From contig NZ_MCIA01000035.1 in assembly GCF_003609635.1 (NCBI RefSeq), forward strand, positions 1 to 64,000: a stretch of 64,000 nt of DNA, given 5' to 3'. The stretch is from Lacrimispora algidixylanolytica (lineage in GTDB: Bacteria; Bacillota; Clostridia; Lachnospirales; Lachnospiraceae). Every line of letters begins with the position of its first letter. Positions within the stretch are counted from its first letter, which is position 1. A program made the translations under genes and the position numbers. Below the pieces are notes generated by a model. It was not told the DNA's origin. It saw only the letters and a list, made by a program, of their open reading frames with translations, and ran no database searches. Of the stretch, positions 1 to 7,586 are shown piece by piece.

Positions 1-1
1 T

Positions 2-562
2 AGTTTCACTATCATTCAGAAAAAAAACGATTGTGATGATAAAGAAAACATCCTAAATCGTAATTTCAGAACAACCAGTATTAATCAAAAGTGGTGTACG
101 GATATCACTTATATTTCTACCGCTAAAGAGGGCTGGACTTATCTAGCATCCGTGATGGATCTACACAGTAAAAAAATCATCGGATATGCCTATGATACTT
201 CCATGACAGCGAAACTGGCTGTAAAGGCTGTGGAAAATGCCTGTTTAAACGCAAAGTCAACAAAAGGTATCATTCTTCATAGTGACTTAGGAATACAGTA
301 TACCAGTCAAAAATTTGAAGCCTGTGTGAAAGCCAAGCAAATGATTCTCTCTTTTAGCCGGAAAGGAAATCCATATGATAATGCCTGTATAGAATCCTTC
401 CATTCATTATTAAAAAAAGAAGAGGTAAACCACCAAAAATATCCCGATTTCAATACGGCCCGCAAAGCGGTATTTGAATATATTGAATCCTGGTACAACA
501 GAAAAAGGATTCATAGTACAATCAGTTATATGACGCCCCAGGCGGCTCATGATGCTACATGA
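2..562 (+). CDS. IS3-family transposase (OrfB, integrase core), 5' end outside window
   Basis: C-terminal part of a DDE transposase that cuts and joins IS ends. The frame is open from base 2, so the gene begins upstream of the window. The three catalytic acidic residues are visible: Asp in WCTDITY, Asp in ILHSDLGIQYTS, and Glu in NACIESFHSLLKKE, with 35 residues between the second Asp and the Glu, which is the D(35)E signature of IS3-family rve domains. The end of the protein (WYNRKRIHSTISYMTPQ) is also typical of IS3/IS150 OrfB. The stop at 560-562 lies about 50 bp before a terminal-repeat-like sequence, as expected for the right end of the element. Whether the element is intact cannot be judged because the left part is missing. 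Confidence 0.92.
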   Translation, partial: SFTIIQKKNDCDDKENILNRNFRTTSINQKWCTDITYISTAKEGWTYLASVMDLHSKKIIGYAYDTSMTAKLAVKAVENACLNAKSTKGIILHSDLGIQYTSQKFEACVKAKQMILSFSRKGNPYDNACIESFHSLLKKEEVNHQKYPDFNTARKAVFEYIESWYNRKRIHSTISYMTPQAAHDAT

Positions 563-576
563 TACTTAGAAGTAAG

Positions 577-615
577 AGTTAAACTTTTTGTGTCTACGTT
601 ATTGACACAAGTCCA
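577..615. mobile_element. Right terminal inverted repeat of the IS3-family element (predicted)
   Basis: Shortly after the transposase stop the sequence ends in GTGTCTACGTTATTGACAC followed by AAGTCCA. Read from the outer end it starts TGGACTTGTGTC, the TG...CA form of IS150-type ends. The left end is outside the window, so the repeat cannot be paired and the exact boundary is inferred. Confidence 0.5.
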
Positions 616-672
616 AACGTTAAAATTTAAGTAAAATTATGAAGGGAATTATGGTTGGAAGGCCTGTATTCT

Positions 673-1311
673 ATGAAGATAAAAAAAATCAAAATAAACT
701 TTATGTTGTTATTACATCATATACTAAAGCATATATTTTTTTTTACAGTATTACTAGTATTCATAGTTAATGTAATCAGGGATGATTTTAATATATCCCC
801 AGGTTCTATAATAACGAAACTTATTTTTAGTGTAGTATTTTTCTGGTTCTTAAAAATGTATTTTAATATATTATATGAATCATATAATATTACGACTGTA
901 AATAGAATTACGCATATGATAAATGCAAAATGGTTCCTAGAAAAGGATAGGACAGTGGTGATAGATCTTTTTGAGAAAGATATGAATAAAATAATAATTA
1001 ACAACAAAAAATTAAAAACATATACTCATACTTCTATCGTAAGAAAACTTATTGAGCATTTAGTGAGTATAGAATCTGCAAGAAAATTTCGAATGGATAA
1101 GGTCTTAGATCAAAAAAAATATGTTTACGAAAAAAATGGAAATAAAATATTAATACAAAAAGATAAGTTTAAGATTAATCGAAATATCATTGGTGAATTT
1201 TCTCTTTTTAAAATAACTGATAATGATGTCAAGAGATATTATAAAAAGCAACAGTTTTATAAAGTTATAATACATATTTCAAATAATATCGATTATGATA
1301 TTCAGTCTTAG
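673..1311 (+). CDS. Hypothetical membrane-anchored protein
   Basis: Not recognised. About 212 residues from ATG 673, which has GGAAGG about 10 bases upstream; a TTG at 655 with GAAGGGA before it is an alternative. Two hydrophobic segments (about residues 20-36 and 47-65) separate a short basic N-terminus from a long Lys/Asn/Ile-rich C-terminal part, so a small two-pass membrane protein with a cytoplasmic C-terminal domain is likely. Base composition is much more AT-rich than the housekeeping genes to the right, and it directly abuts the IS end, which suggests acquired DNA. No catalytic motif seen. Confidence 0.6.
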   Translation: MKIKKIKINFMLLLHHILKHIFFFTVLLVFIVNVIRDDFNISPGSIITKLIFSVVFFWFLKMYFNILYESYNITTVNRITHMINAKWFLEKDRTVVIDLFEKDMNKIIINNKKLKTYTHTSIVRKLIEHLVSIESARKFRMDKVLDQKKYVYEKNGNKILIQKDKFKINRNIIGEFSLFKITDNDVKRYYKKQQFYKVIIHISNNIDYDIQS

Positions 1312-1389
1312 GTAATCCTAGAAATGGAAACACATAAAAGATTTAAAAATAAAATGATTATTCTATAAATAATAAGGAGGTACACAATT

Positions 1390-1680
1390 ATGAGGTATAG
1401 CTGCTACGTTGATGAGTACAAAAATGAACAGGGTAGAATCTGTGCTAGATTGAGAGATAAGGAATTAAACAAAAAGGTTTCGTTTACTGGGAATAATGTA
1501 GATAAAAATCATTTGTTAAGATTTCTTTCGCAAGCTAAAATAAGTCAAGAGATAATGCCATCAATTTTTGAACGAGATGGTGATGATATTGTTGCAGTGA
1601 GAGGCGAGCTTGCCATAGAGAACGAAGATGAAATAGTTGTAAATATTGATGTTGAATTTGGCGGGTACATATTTGAATAA
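1390..1680 (+). CDS. Small hypothetical protein, 96 aa
   Basis: Not recognised. A strong ribosome binding site (AAGGAGG, ending about 10 bases before the ATG) and an acidic soluble product with alternating beta-strand-like stretches at the C-terminus support a real gene. No signal peptide or membrane segment. It sits among orphan genes of the AT-rich patch, each with its own ribosome binding site and separated by gaps of 40-200 bases, so they may not form one operon. Confidence 0.6.
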   Translation: MRYSCYVDEYKNEQGRICARLRDKELNKKVSFTGNNVDKNHLLRFLSQAKISQEIMPSIFERDGDDIVAVRGELAIENEDEIVVNIDVEFGGYIFE

Positions 1681-1870
1681 TATATGCATAAAATAATAGT
1701 TTTATGAAGAAGAATTAGAAGATAATAAAGTTTCTGATAAATGAATGATTAAGAAAGATGAAGAACTTATAAAGGTAAATAAAAAACACCTATTATTTAT
1801 TTCATCATTTGATATGCAAGGGATAATTAGTGTTGGGAACGATAATACCTATTAAAAGAGGAGAAATATA

Positions 1871-2524
1871 ATGTCGGTTATTGTTACACTTTGTTTATAT
1901 GATGGTATTGTAATGGCGGCAGATAGCCGGACAACTTTAATAAGGACATACCCAAATGGTAAGCAAGAAGTATCGCACAGAGATGGAGAAAAGAAGATTT
2001 TTCAATTTGGTGACAGAGATATAGGTATATTATGGTGTGGAAATGCGCAAGTAGGTGATGAAGATATTCCTGATTATTTGAATGGACTTTTTAGCAGGCT
2101 TAACAAGTTGGCGACTATAAAAGAAATAGCCGAAAAAATCAATGAAGAATGTAACGAAAGGGTAATGGGTGAAACGATACGATGTCATATTGCAGGATAT
2201 GAGAATGGGACACAGTGTTTTTATCAGGTTGTGGATGGTGTAGTTACACATAAAAATATAAATCCAGAGCTGGGTATACCTACAATATGTGTCATGTGGG
2301 ACGGTATAAGAGATATATCCAGAGTTATTGTTCGTGATAAAGAAAAACTGGATATAGGAGGTAGATTGGTAGATGAGTCTGATATACCACATTTTATACT
2401 AGATGAAGGTGTTAGATTTGCTAGAACCATGTTAAAACGGTCATGTGTAGAGCGAGAAGAATGCGGAGAACCTATATATTCTCTTATTATAACAGGAGAA
2501 GGGATTCAGTGGATATATGAATGA
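1871..2524 (+). CDS. Proteasome-subunit-like Ntn-hydrolase fold protein
   Basis: The N-terminus reads MSVIVTLCLYDGIVMAADSR, matching the first beta strands of 20S proteasome subunits (GxxxVAxxxDGVVxAADSR). If the initiator Met is removed, Ser becomes residue 1 and the Asp and Arg of ADSR fall at positions 17 and 19, the same spacing as Asp17 and Arg19 in proteasome beta subunits. The EKKIFQF segment near residue 41 is in the place of the Lys33 strand, followed by a GILWCGNAQ strand like the family's MAGxxAD segment. Length (217 aa) fits a single subunit. Self-compartmentalised peptidase or a non-proteolytic relative are both possible; the substrate is unknown. Preceded by AAAAGAGGAG. Confidence 0.7.
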   Translation: MSVIVTLCLYDGIVMAADSRTTLIRTYPNGKQEVSHRDGEKKIFQFGDRDIGILWCGNAQVGDEDIPDYLNGLFSRLNKLATIKEIAEKINEECNERVMGETIRCHIAGYENGTQCFYQVVDGVVTHKNINPELGIPTICVMWDGIRDISRVIVRDKEKLDIGGRLVDESDIPHFILDEGVRFARTMLKRSCVEREECGEPIYSLIITGEGIQWIYE

Positions 2525-2668
2525 TCTTGTTGGGGTTAGAAGCTGCGTAACAAACGTAAACAGATGAAATTTGAGATTTAAGAGGTTATGTTAATGAGAT
2601 TAGAGGACTTTATAAATGAAGAACTATAAGGGTCAATTTTCTGTAAGATAGGCAAGAGTACATCAGAG

Positions 2669-3070
2669 ATGTGGGGAAAGGGTGGATTCTTACCATATAG
2701 GGATTATATAGGAAAAGCTATACATTTAGATGAAGGTAGTATTACATTTGAAAGATTGGAAGATGTAGTAAAATATCTTTATTATGAAGATGATTTAATT
2801 ATATTTGGTTTTTCTAAAGGAAAAGGGGTATTGCCTGAAGTTGGATACGAAGATAATTTTATAAATAAAGGGTGTTATGATACTTGTGCAATTTATGTTG
2901 AAAAAGTATTACCATTTAGTGATGCAAGTACTGTTGATTTTATTTATTCTAATAGTAGAAACGTCGTTAATTTTTACAGTTACTGTAATCTAGCGGCTAG
3001 ACACTTGGAAGATAGAGATTTATTCGATGCTGCAAAAAGATGGCGTGAACTGTCTATAAATGAAATCTAA
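2669..3070 (+). CDS. Hypothetical protein, probably the 3' part of a nonsense-interrupted gene
   Basis: Not recognised; a 133-residue soluble protein rich in aromatic and acidic residues, of the size and composition of small immunity-type proteins (inference only). The ATG at 2669 has no convincing ribosome binding site. The same frame extends upstream to an ATG at 2588 that does have AGAGGT just before it, but that extension is broken by a TAA at 2627-2629. The residues on both sides of the stop look like ordinary coding sequence (RLEDFINEEL, then GSIFCKIGKSTSEM). It is therefore likely that the intact gene was about 27 codons longer and now carries a nonsense mutation. Confidence 0.5.
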   Translation: MWGKGGFLPYRDYIGKAIHLDEGSITFERLEDVVKYLYYEDDLIIFGFSKGKGVLPEVGYEDNFINKGCYDTCAIYVEKVLPFSDASTVDFIYSNSRNVVNFYSYCNLAARHLEDRDLFDAAKRWRELSINEI

Positions 3071-3115
3071 GATTCAAAGAGTTGGATTTCTATTTATAAT
3101 CAGGAGGACTGATAT

Positions 3116-3457
3116 ATGTACATAATTAAAGATACTAATGAAAGGTATTACATGAATTGGGTGGGGAACACTCCAGTGTTTAATGGAGATATATCCTCTG
3201 CAAAGATTCTTAATGAAACTGATGCAAATAAAGTGATAAAATCCATGAAGAATATAAACAAAAGTGCATATGAGAAAGTATTGTGTGATGATAACGCTCT
3301 TATGAAGTCGGCAGAAAGGAATAATCCTGAATGGTATCGTCAGCAAATTGTGTTCTTATTGAGTAAATATAAAAAGAAGTCAGAAGACATATATGAAGAT
3401 GAATCATATTCAATTTGCGATCAGATTGTAGATGATTTGGAAAAGATATTAGATTAG
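3116..3457 (+). CDS. Small hypothetical protein, 113 aa
   Basis: Not recognised. CAGGAGG about 9 bases before the ATG is a strong ribosome binding site. The product is soluble, starts MYIIKDTNERYYMNWVG and ends in an acidic helix. No known catalytic motif. The downstream nuclease-like gene follows after about 35 bases, so the two are probably cotranscribed. Confidence 0.6.
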   Translation: MYIIKDTNERYYMNWVGNTPVFNGDISSAKILNETDANKVIKSMKNINKSAYEKVLCDDNALMKSAERNNPEWYRQQIVFLLSKYKKKSEDIYEDESYSICDQIVDDLEKILD

Positions 3458-3491
3458 TAAACGATAAATACAGTAGATGAGAGGTGAAATT

Positions 3492-3896
3492 TTGATAAAT
3501 GAGAACCAAGTTGTTGATTATGTTTGTAAATATTTAGAGGATAACAATTACACAGTTGACGAGCATCGGAATACTAATGAAAAAGGATATGATATAGTCG
3601 CATTTAACGAGAATGGTAAGAAGTTAATTATTGAGGCCAAGGGAGGCACGAGTTCAAAGCCTGGAACGAATCGGTATGGGAAGGACTTTAATCAAAAACA
3701 GGTTAAAACACACGTTTCTGTAGCTATATATGCAGTTGGTAAGGTCATAAACTTTGATCCCGATTGTGAGGTTGGGATTGCATTACCCGAAAATGATGAA
3801 CACGTAAGAGCCATGAAGAAAATACAGAAGGTTATTGATCTTCTGGCGATTAAAGTTTATTGGGTTTCCTCTAATGGTGAAGTTACTGTTGAATAA
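3492..3896 (+). CDS. PD-(D/E)XK superfamily nuclease-like protein
   Basis: About 134 residues. The order helix (NQVVDYVCKYLEDNNYTV), then GYDIVAF with a catalytic-type Asp, then KLIIEAKG (the E-x-K half motif) is the core of restriction-endonuclease-like folds such as Mrr or Holliday-junction-resolvase relatives. A Gln/Lys-rich helix (FNQKQVKTHVSVAIYAV) follows, as is common in this superfamily. Start chosen at TTG 3492 because GAGAGGTGA lies 6-8 bases upstream; an ATG at 3477 in the same frame overlaps that site. No methyltransferase or specificity subunit is nearby, so a classical restriction system is not supported; a stand-alone nuclease or a nuclease-fold adaptor is possible. Confidence 0.72.
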   Translation: MINENQVVDYVCKYLEDNNYTVDEHRNTNEKGYDIVAFNENGKKLIIEAKGGTSSKPGTNRYGKDFNQKQVKTHVSVAIYAVGKVINFDPDCEVGIALPENDEHVRAMKKIQKVIDLLAIKVYWVSSNGEVTVE

Positions 3897-3944
3897 TCAT
3901 TATAAAACTAGGGTTTCAAAGAGGTTAATGCTTGGAGGTAATAA

Positions 3945-4391
3945 GTGAGGATTTATAATAGTGGATACTATTTTACCAATGAACAACTAGGAGTTATCTT
4001 AGATCGACTCGGAGATTCATATGAGATAAATCATTTGTATATTATTGAAAAACGGCGGGATATAATTAAATATGGACTTATTTTCCTGAATATTATTGAT
4101 TTCATTAGTATTTTGTTTGGTAAACTAGAAGGTAATTTTGTTCCTACTACTAAATCGGTTATGGTTTACGTATATGCACAAAACGAATATAAAAATTACC
4201 AAAGTTCACAATTATACTCTTTACATGCCTTGCTTCATGAATTGTGCCATGCGTATTACCATAATATTAAGAAAGAAGAGAGTGAAGAAGATTGTGATAA
4301 TTTTGCAACTAATTACTTAAACAAGAATAGCAAATTTTTCTCAAAAGTTATGGATTGGAAAGATGAGTGGGAGGTAGAGGAAGAAGATTAG
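3945..4391 (+). CDS. HExxH zinc metallopeptidase, ImmA/IrrE-like
   Basis: 148 residues with LLHELCHAYYH around residue 92 (HExxH zinc site), followed by an acidic stretch EESEEDCDNFATNYL in which an acidic residue can be the third zinc ligand, as in the ImmA/IrrE group (HExxH ... E/D-FA-x-x-L). Proteins of that group cleave or sense repressors of mobile elements or stress regulons. The usual partner, an XRE repressor, is not adjacent here. GTG start at 3945, with GGAGG about 8 bases upstream. Located beside a recombinase remnant, which fits an integrated-element origin. Substrate unknown. Confidence 0.65.
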   Translation: MRIYNSGYYFTNEQLGVILDRLGDSYEINHLYIIEKRRDIIKYGLIFLNIIDFISILFGKLEGNFVPTTKSVMVYVYAQNEYKNYQSSQLYSLHALLHELCHAYYHNIKKEESEEDCDNFATNYLNKNSKFFSKVMDWKDEWEVEEED

Positions 4392-4535
4392 CCCCTGAAA
4401 TGCGTGTTTTAAAAATAGAAGCAAATAAACAGCGGAATGTAAGCAGATAGGACAGGGGTAAGTACCTATTTATAACGGATAACTATAACTTAATAGTATC
4501 ATCGTTTCAAAGTATATATTTGTGGGTAGTAAGAG

Positions 4536-4567
4536 GGCATTGGAGAATTATAATCCAGTGCCTTTTA
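4536..4567 (+). terminator. Rho-independent terminator
   Basis: GGCATTGG pairs with CCAGTGCC (one G-U pair) across an 11-base AT-rich loop and is followed by TTTTAT. It lies about 145 bases after the metallopeptidase gene and probably closes that transcription unit. Confidence 0.65.
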
Positions 4568-4669
4568 TAGTATCTATAAGGCAGGTTAGTAATTAGAACG
4601 GGAAGGTAAACAATTTGCAAACACAATCAGTAGAAAATACACAGAGTATCAATAGATGGTGGAGTGGAA

Positions 4670-4729
4670 ATGGCAGGTGTTGCTAAGATGGTAGGGCACA
4701 AAGATATCACTACAACTATTAACACATAG
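4670..4729 (+). pseudogene. Remnant of a tyrosine recombinase (phage-type integrase) C-terminus
   Basis: The frame 4670-4729 reads MAGVAKMVGHKDITTTINT then stop. GHKDITTTINT matches the conserved LGHxDIxTTxxxY block that carries the catalytic His and precedes the Tyr in tyrosine recombinases. No open frame continues upstream (a TAG is found a few codons before) and the catalytic Tyr is replaced by a stop, so this is a dead fragment. It suggests that the genes to the left arrived with an integrative element. Confidence 0.5.
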
Positions 4730-4926
4730 TTGGGCAACATACTTCATCTAGTTTACCCCAAATTATGCTTTTTATTTTCATTGAATTACCAAATATGCCG
4801 TCTATTATTTTAGCATCTTTTAAGTGTTTTTCTTTATCAATTATTTTGCCCATAGTTTGTAAAGCTTAGTATTTAAAGGCTTCTCAAGGGTTTCAAGAGG
4901 GATATACTTATCCTCCCCTTTTTAAT

Positions 4927-4975
4927 GAGAGAAGTCAAAAACCTTAGTGTTTATGTGACTTCTCTCGTTTTTATT
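4927..4975 (+). terminator. Hairpin, probable terminator
   Basis: GAGAGAAGTCA pairs perfectly with TGACTTCTCTC across an 18-base loop and is followed by GTTTTTATTT. No gene lies immediately upstream, so it may be left over from a lost gene. Confidence 0.55.
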
Positions 4976-5080
4976 TGCGTCACTATTTCCGGAATGATAT
5001 ATAATGCCATAAATTGAATTACACACGTTGGAAGGAAATAATGATTCAATTCTTTCATCGAGACAGAAGAGGGGAGAAAT

Positions 5081-5112
5081 AAAAAAAAGACCACTCGAAA
5101 GTAGTCTTTTTA
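5081..5112 (-). terminator. Rho-independent terminator of the cold-shock gene
   Basis: On the minus strand AAAAGACTAC and GTGGTCTTTT form a stem with a short loop followed by a run of U. It starts a few bases after the stop codon of the cold-shock gene. Confidence 0.8.
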
Positions 5113-5120
5113 ATATGTTT

Positions 5121-5321
5121 TTATGCGAGGTTAACGTTTACAGCCTGTGGGCCACGGTTACCATCTGTTACTTCAAATGTTACTGACTGTCCATCATCTA
5201 AAGACTTGTAACCGTCCATAGCAAGACCTGAGAAATGTACGAATACATCATTACCCTGCTCATCACAGATAAAACCAAATCCCTTTTGCGCGTTAAACCA
5301 TTTAACTGTACCTTTTTTCAT
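5121..5321 (-). CDS. Cold-shock protein (CspA family)
   Basis: 66-residue single-domain OB-fold RNA chaperone. Both nucleic-acid-binding motifs are present: KGFGFI (RNP1) and DVFVHF (RNP2), plus the N-terminal GTVKWFN. Length is typical for the family. The start is the ATG at 5321 preceded by AAGGAG; the open frame upstream of it is untranslated leader. A second copy is encoded at 8592-8789 on the same strand. A sigma-A promoter at 5450-5478 predicts a leader of about 120 bases, in line with cold-regulated csp messages. Confidence 0.95.
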   Translation of the reverse strand: MKKGTVKWFNAQKGFGFICDEQGNDVFVHFSGLAMDGYKSLDDGQSVTFEVTDGNRGPQAVNVNLA

Positions 5322-5449
5322 GAAAGATACCTCCTTAAAATTATTGTGTGTTTCTTCAAGATAAAAAAGTCGCACATATGTGTAAATCATCAATAGAATA
5401 ATGACTTACAAATACATGCGAAATCAAAACTTTATTAAACTACTTGTTG

Positions 5450-5478
5450 AGTATAACTCAATAATCAGAAAAAGTCAA
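5450..5478 (-). promoter_or_regulatory. Sigma-A promoter of the first cold-shock gene
   Basis: On the minus strand TTGACT (5478-5473), 17 bases, TATACT (5455-5450). Close to consensus in both boxes and spacing. The predicted transcript has a leader of about 120 bases before the ATG at 5321, a common feature of csp genes where leader folding controls translation. Confidence 0.7.
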
Positions 5479-5621
5479 CCAGAATTTAAGAGTTCCTATC
5501 ACCAAGTTTAAAACTCTTGCAGAACCTACTATTTTGTATTGAATCATGTTACATTTCAAAACGAAATTCAATTAGCTCTCTTTGAATATAATGAAGGCTA
5601 AATAAAAGAGAATCCTTTCAT

Positions 5622-5905
5622 CTAGCCTTCATCAGTAGATCCATCGTTATACACTCCGATAAATTCACTGTAGTCAATCCCTGTGCTATTCTTATTTACT
5701 ATCATTCCAGTTTAATCTACTTTTTTCATCAGGGGTAATGGTATTTACATACATTGATCCCTCTGATCCTACATAATGCTTCCCGTCAATCCATACGTCA
5801 TGTGCCATTTCTCCATTCTCCTGTCAGTGAGAGAATTGTGCTGCTTAAAGCAATTGTAGCTGTCATTAATACCACTAAAAACTTTTTCTTAAATATGCTT
5901 CTATT
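5622..5905 (-). pseudogene. Decayed gene for a secreted cell-wall-type protein
   Basis: Three overlapping frames on the minus strand carry pieces of one protein. The first reads KKKFLVVLMTATIALSST, a signal peptide; the next, after a frame change, reads AHDVWIDGKHYVGSEGSMYV then NTITPDEKS, which resembles the WIDGxYYVGxDGxM ... TPDG repeats of clostridial cell-wall-binding proteins; the last reads NSTGIDYSEFIGVYNDGS and ends at a TAG (5624-5622). Each frame stops early and no start codon with a ribosome binding site is found, so at least two frameshifts have destroyed it. The exact 5' boundary is uncertain. Confidence 0.5.
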
Positions 5906-6209
5906 TTTTATATTTGTATTATTACACCATATATGTAAGGAATTTGCTATTAATATAGAGAATATGCTTCTCATTGAAGAAGAATTTAACTTAGCTTAAA
6001 AGAAGGGATATATAGCAGTCTATCAATCAATGGCGAAGTAGAGATGGAAGCTGTCCCACGGCGGCAATGCGGCATCAGGGTATTTTTTTGCCTGCATAGG
6101 TCTTTTTACTGTAAAACATGTAATCCGACAGCTTGCAAAATCCATGAATATGTTATATACTGTTTGATGGAGTACTATTAGAAATAAGAGATAAAAGGAT
6201 GGTTTAGGC
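5906..6209. other. Intergenic region without a recognisable gene
   Basis: About 300 bases between the decayed secreted-protein gene and the SEC-C gene. A GC-richer block (about 6040-6090, containing CCCACGGCGGCAATGCGGCA) stands out from AT-rich flanks and could be part of a dispersed repeat, but no second copy occurs in the window. AAAGGATGG just before 6210 is the ribosome binding site of the next gene. Confidence 0.4.
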
Positions 6210-6719
6210 ATGACTATTTTAGAAAATTGGAGAAATCTGGCATATGGTGAAGGGCTAGATGATAAAGGCAAAGAAGAATTATGGACAGAGTATTTCGTAA
6301 TTGAAAAAGGAATCTATGAGCATATACTTTCAAAACCAGAAGAAGTAATTGAAGAAACAGTTGAGGATCTTGCTAAAAGATACGGAACCAATGTTCAGAC
6401 TATTACTGGATTTTTAGATGGAATCAACGATAGCTTAAAAGGATATGAAAACCCAGTTGAAACTATGGACGAAAAGACTGTAGTTAAGATTGAGATCGAT
6501 ACTGAAAAGCTGTATTATAATATGGTAGAGGCAAAAGCAGAATGGCTTTATGATCTTCCACAGTGGAAAAACATTCTGACAGAAGAAAAGAAAAAAGAGA
6601 TTTATAAGAAGCAGAAAGTTTCCGGTACCATTGTTAAGGGAGCGAAAATTGGAAGAAACGATCCATGTACCTGTGGAAGTGGCAAGAAGTATAAGAAGTG
6701 CTGCGGAATCAATCAGTAA
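6210..6719 (+). CDS. SEC-C motif protein
   Basis: 169 residues, soluble and acidic. The C-terminus reads [19 protein letters not shown], the SEC-C zinc-binding motif (CxCxS...KKCC) also found at the end of SecA. In other proteins it is a metal-binding, protein-interaction tail. The N-terminal 145 residues have no recognised domain in this reading. ATG 6210 follows AAAGGATGG. It is followed by a terminator at 6757-6793, so it is probably a single-gene unit. The role is unknown; SecA or ribosome association is only suggested by the motif. Confidence 0.85.
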   Translation: MTILENWRNLAYGEGLDDKGKEELWTEYFVIEKGIYEHILSKPEEVIEETVEDLAKRYGTNVQTITGFLDGINDSLKGYENPVETMDEKTVVKIEIDTEKLYYNMVEAKAEWLYDLPQWKNILTEEKKKEIYKKQKVSGTIVKGAKIGRNDPCTCGSGKKYKKCCGINQ

Positions 6720-6756
6720 TTAAGGACGTTTTAACAATAAGAATAAAGAAACAGTT

Positions 6757-6793
6757 GGGCAGGTACCTCAAAATGGGCTACCTGCTTTGTTTT
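6757..6793 (+). terminator. Rho-independent terminator after the SEC-C gene
   Basis: GCAGGTA pairs with TACCTGC across a 13-base loop, followed by TTTGTTTTAT. Confidence 0.7.
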
Positions 6794-6826
6794 ATAAATG
6801 AAAGATACGGGAAAGGAACCATCTAA

Positions 6827-7585
6827 ATGGAAGCTTATGAAGGCTTTGCAGAAGTTTACGACCTGTTTATGGACAACATTCCCTACAAAGACTGGTCGGA
6901 TTACGTTTCCGGCATTTTAAAGGAATATGGAATTAATGATGGATTGGTTCTTGATCTGGGCTGCGGAACCGGGAGCTTAACAGAACTTTTGGCGGAACGT
7001 GGATATGACATGATCGGGGTGGACAATTCAGAAGATATGCTTCAGATTGCAATGGATAAAAGGGCTGAGTCTGGAAACGATATTCTATATCTCATGCAGG
7101 ATATGAGAGAATTTGAACTTTATGGTACGGTCCGGGCAGTCTTAAGCATTTGTGATTGCATGAATTATATTTTGGAGCATAAAGATCTGACTCAGGTATT
7201 TAAACTGGTGAATAATTATCTTGATCCAGGTGGAATCTTTATTTTTGACCTGAATACGGTTTTCAAATATGAAAACCTAATGGGAGAATCAACGATTGCA
7301 GAAGACCGGGAAGATTGCAGCTTTATCTGGGATAATTTTTATGATAAGGAATCTGGTATTAACGAATATGGACTTTCCCTGTTTATTAAAGAAGAGGAAG
7401 ACTTATACAGGAAACATACGGAATGTCATTATCAGAAAGCTTATACCATAGATGATATCAAACAAGCGGTTAAAGATTCCGGTATGGAATTTGTTGCGGC
7501 TTACGATGCCTTTACCAGAGAACCGGTGAAGGAGAACAGTGAACGAATTTATTTCGTAGTAAGAGAACATGGAAAGGAGATATAA
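6827..7585 (+). CDS. Class I SAM-dependent methyltransferase
   Basis: 252 residues. VLDLGCGTGSLTELLAERG (about residues 45-63) is motif I of class I methyltransferases, and GVDNSEDML is the acidic-loop motif that binds the SAM ribose. The first residues (YEGFAEVYDLFMD) are typical of small-molecule methyltransferases with a YxxFAxxYDxxM start. AAAGGAA lies about 11 bases before the ATG. The stop codon is one base before the ATG of hslO, so the two are one operon and probably translationally coupled. The methyl acceptor cannot be read from sequence. Confidence 0.88.
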   Translation: MEAYEGFAEVYDLFMDNIPYKDWSDYVSGILKEYGINDGLVLDLGCGTGSLTELLAERGYDMIGVDNSEDMLQIAMDKRAESGNDILYLMQDMREFELYGTVRAVLSICDCMNYILEHKDLTQVFKLVNNYLDPGGIFIFDLNTVFKYENLMGESTIAEDREDCSFIWDNFYDKESGINEYGLSLFIKEEEDLYRKHTECHYQKAYTIDDIKQAVKDSGMEFVAAYDAFTREPVKENSERIYFVVREHGKEI

Positions 7586-7586
7586 T

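Larger units (their letters stand above)
4392..5080. other. Intergenic region of the accessory patch with mobile-element debris
   Basis: No intact gene seen. It contains a terminator (4536-4567), a short integrase remnant (4670-4729) and a second hairpin (4927-4975). The rest is AT-rich with stop codons in all frames. Confidence 0.6.

Noticed and set aside
3492-4391. Nuclease-like plus HExxH gene as a restriction-modification system
   Set aside because: No methyltransferase or specificity subunit is encoded nearby, and the HExxH protein has no link to restriction.
5754-5999. 81-codon plus-strand frame with a hydrophobic segment
   Set aside because: It is the complement of the decayed signal-peptide gene on the minus strand; the hydrophobic part is a shadow, and there is no ribosome binding site.
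6023-6271. 82-codon minus-strand frame overlapping the SEC-C gene start
   Set aside because: It runs into the SEC-C coding region and has no ribosome binding site or codon pattern of its own.
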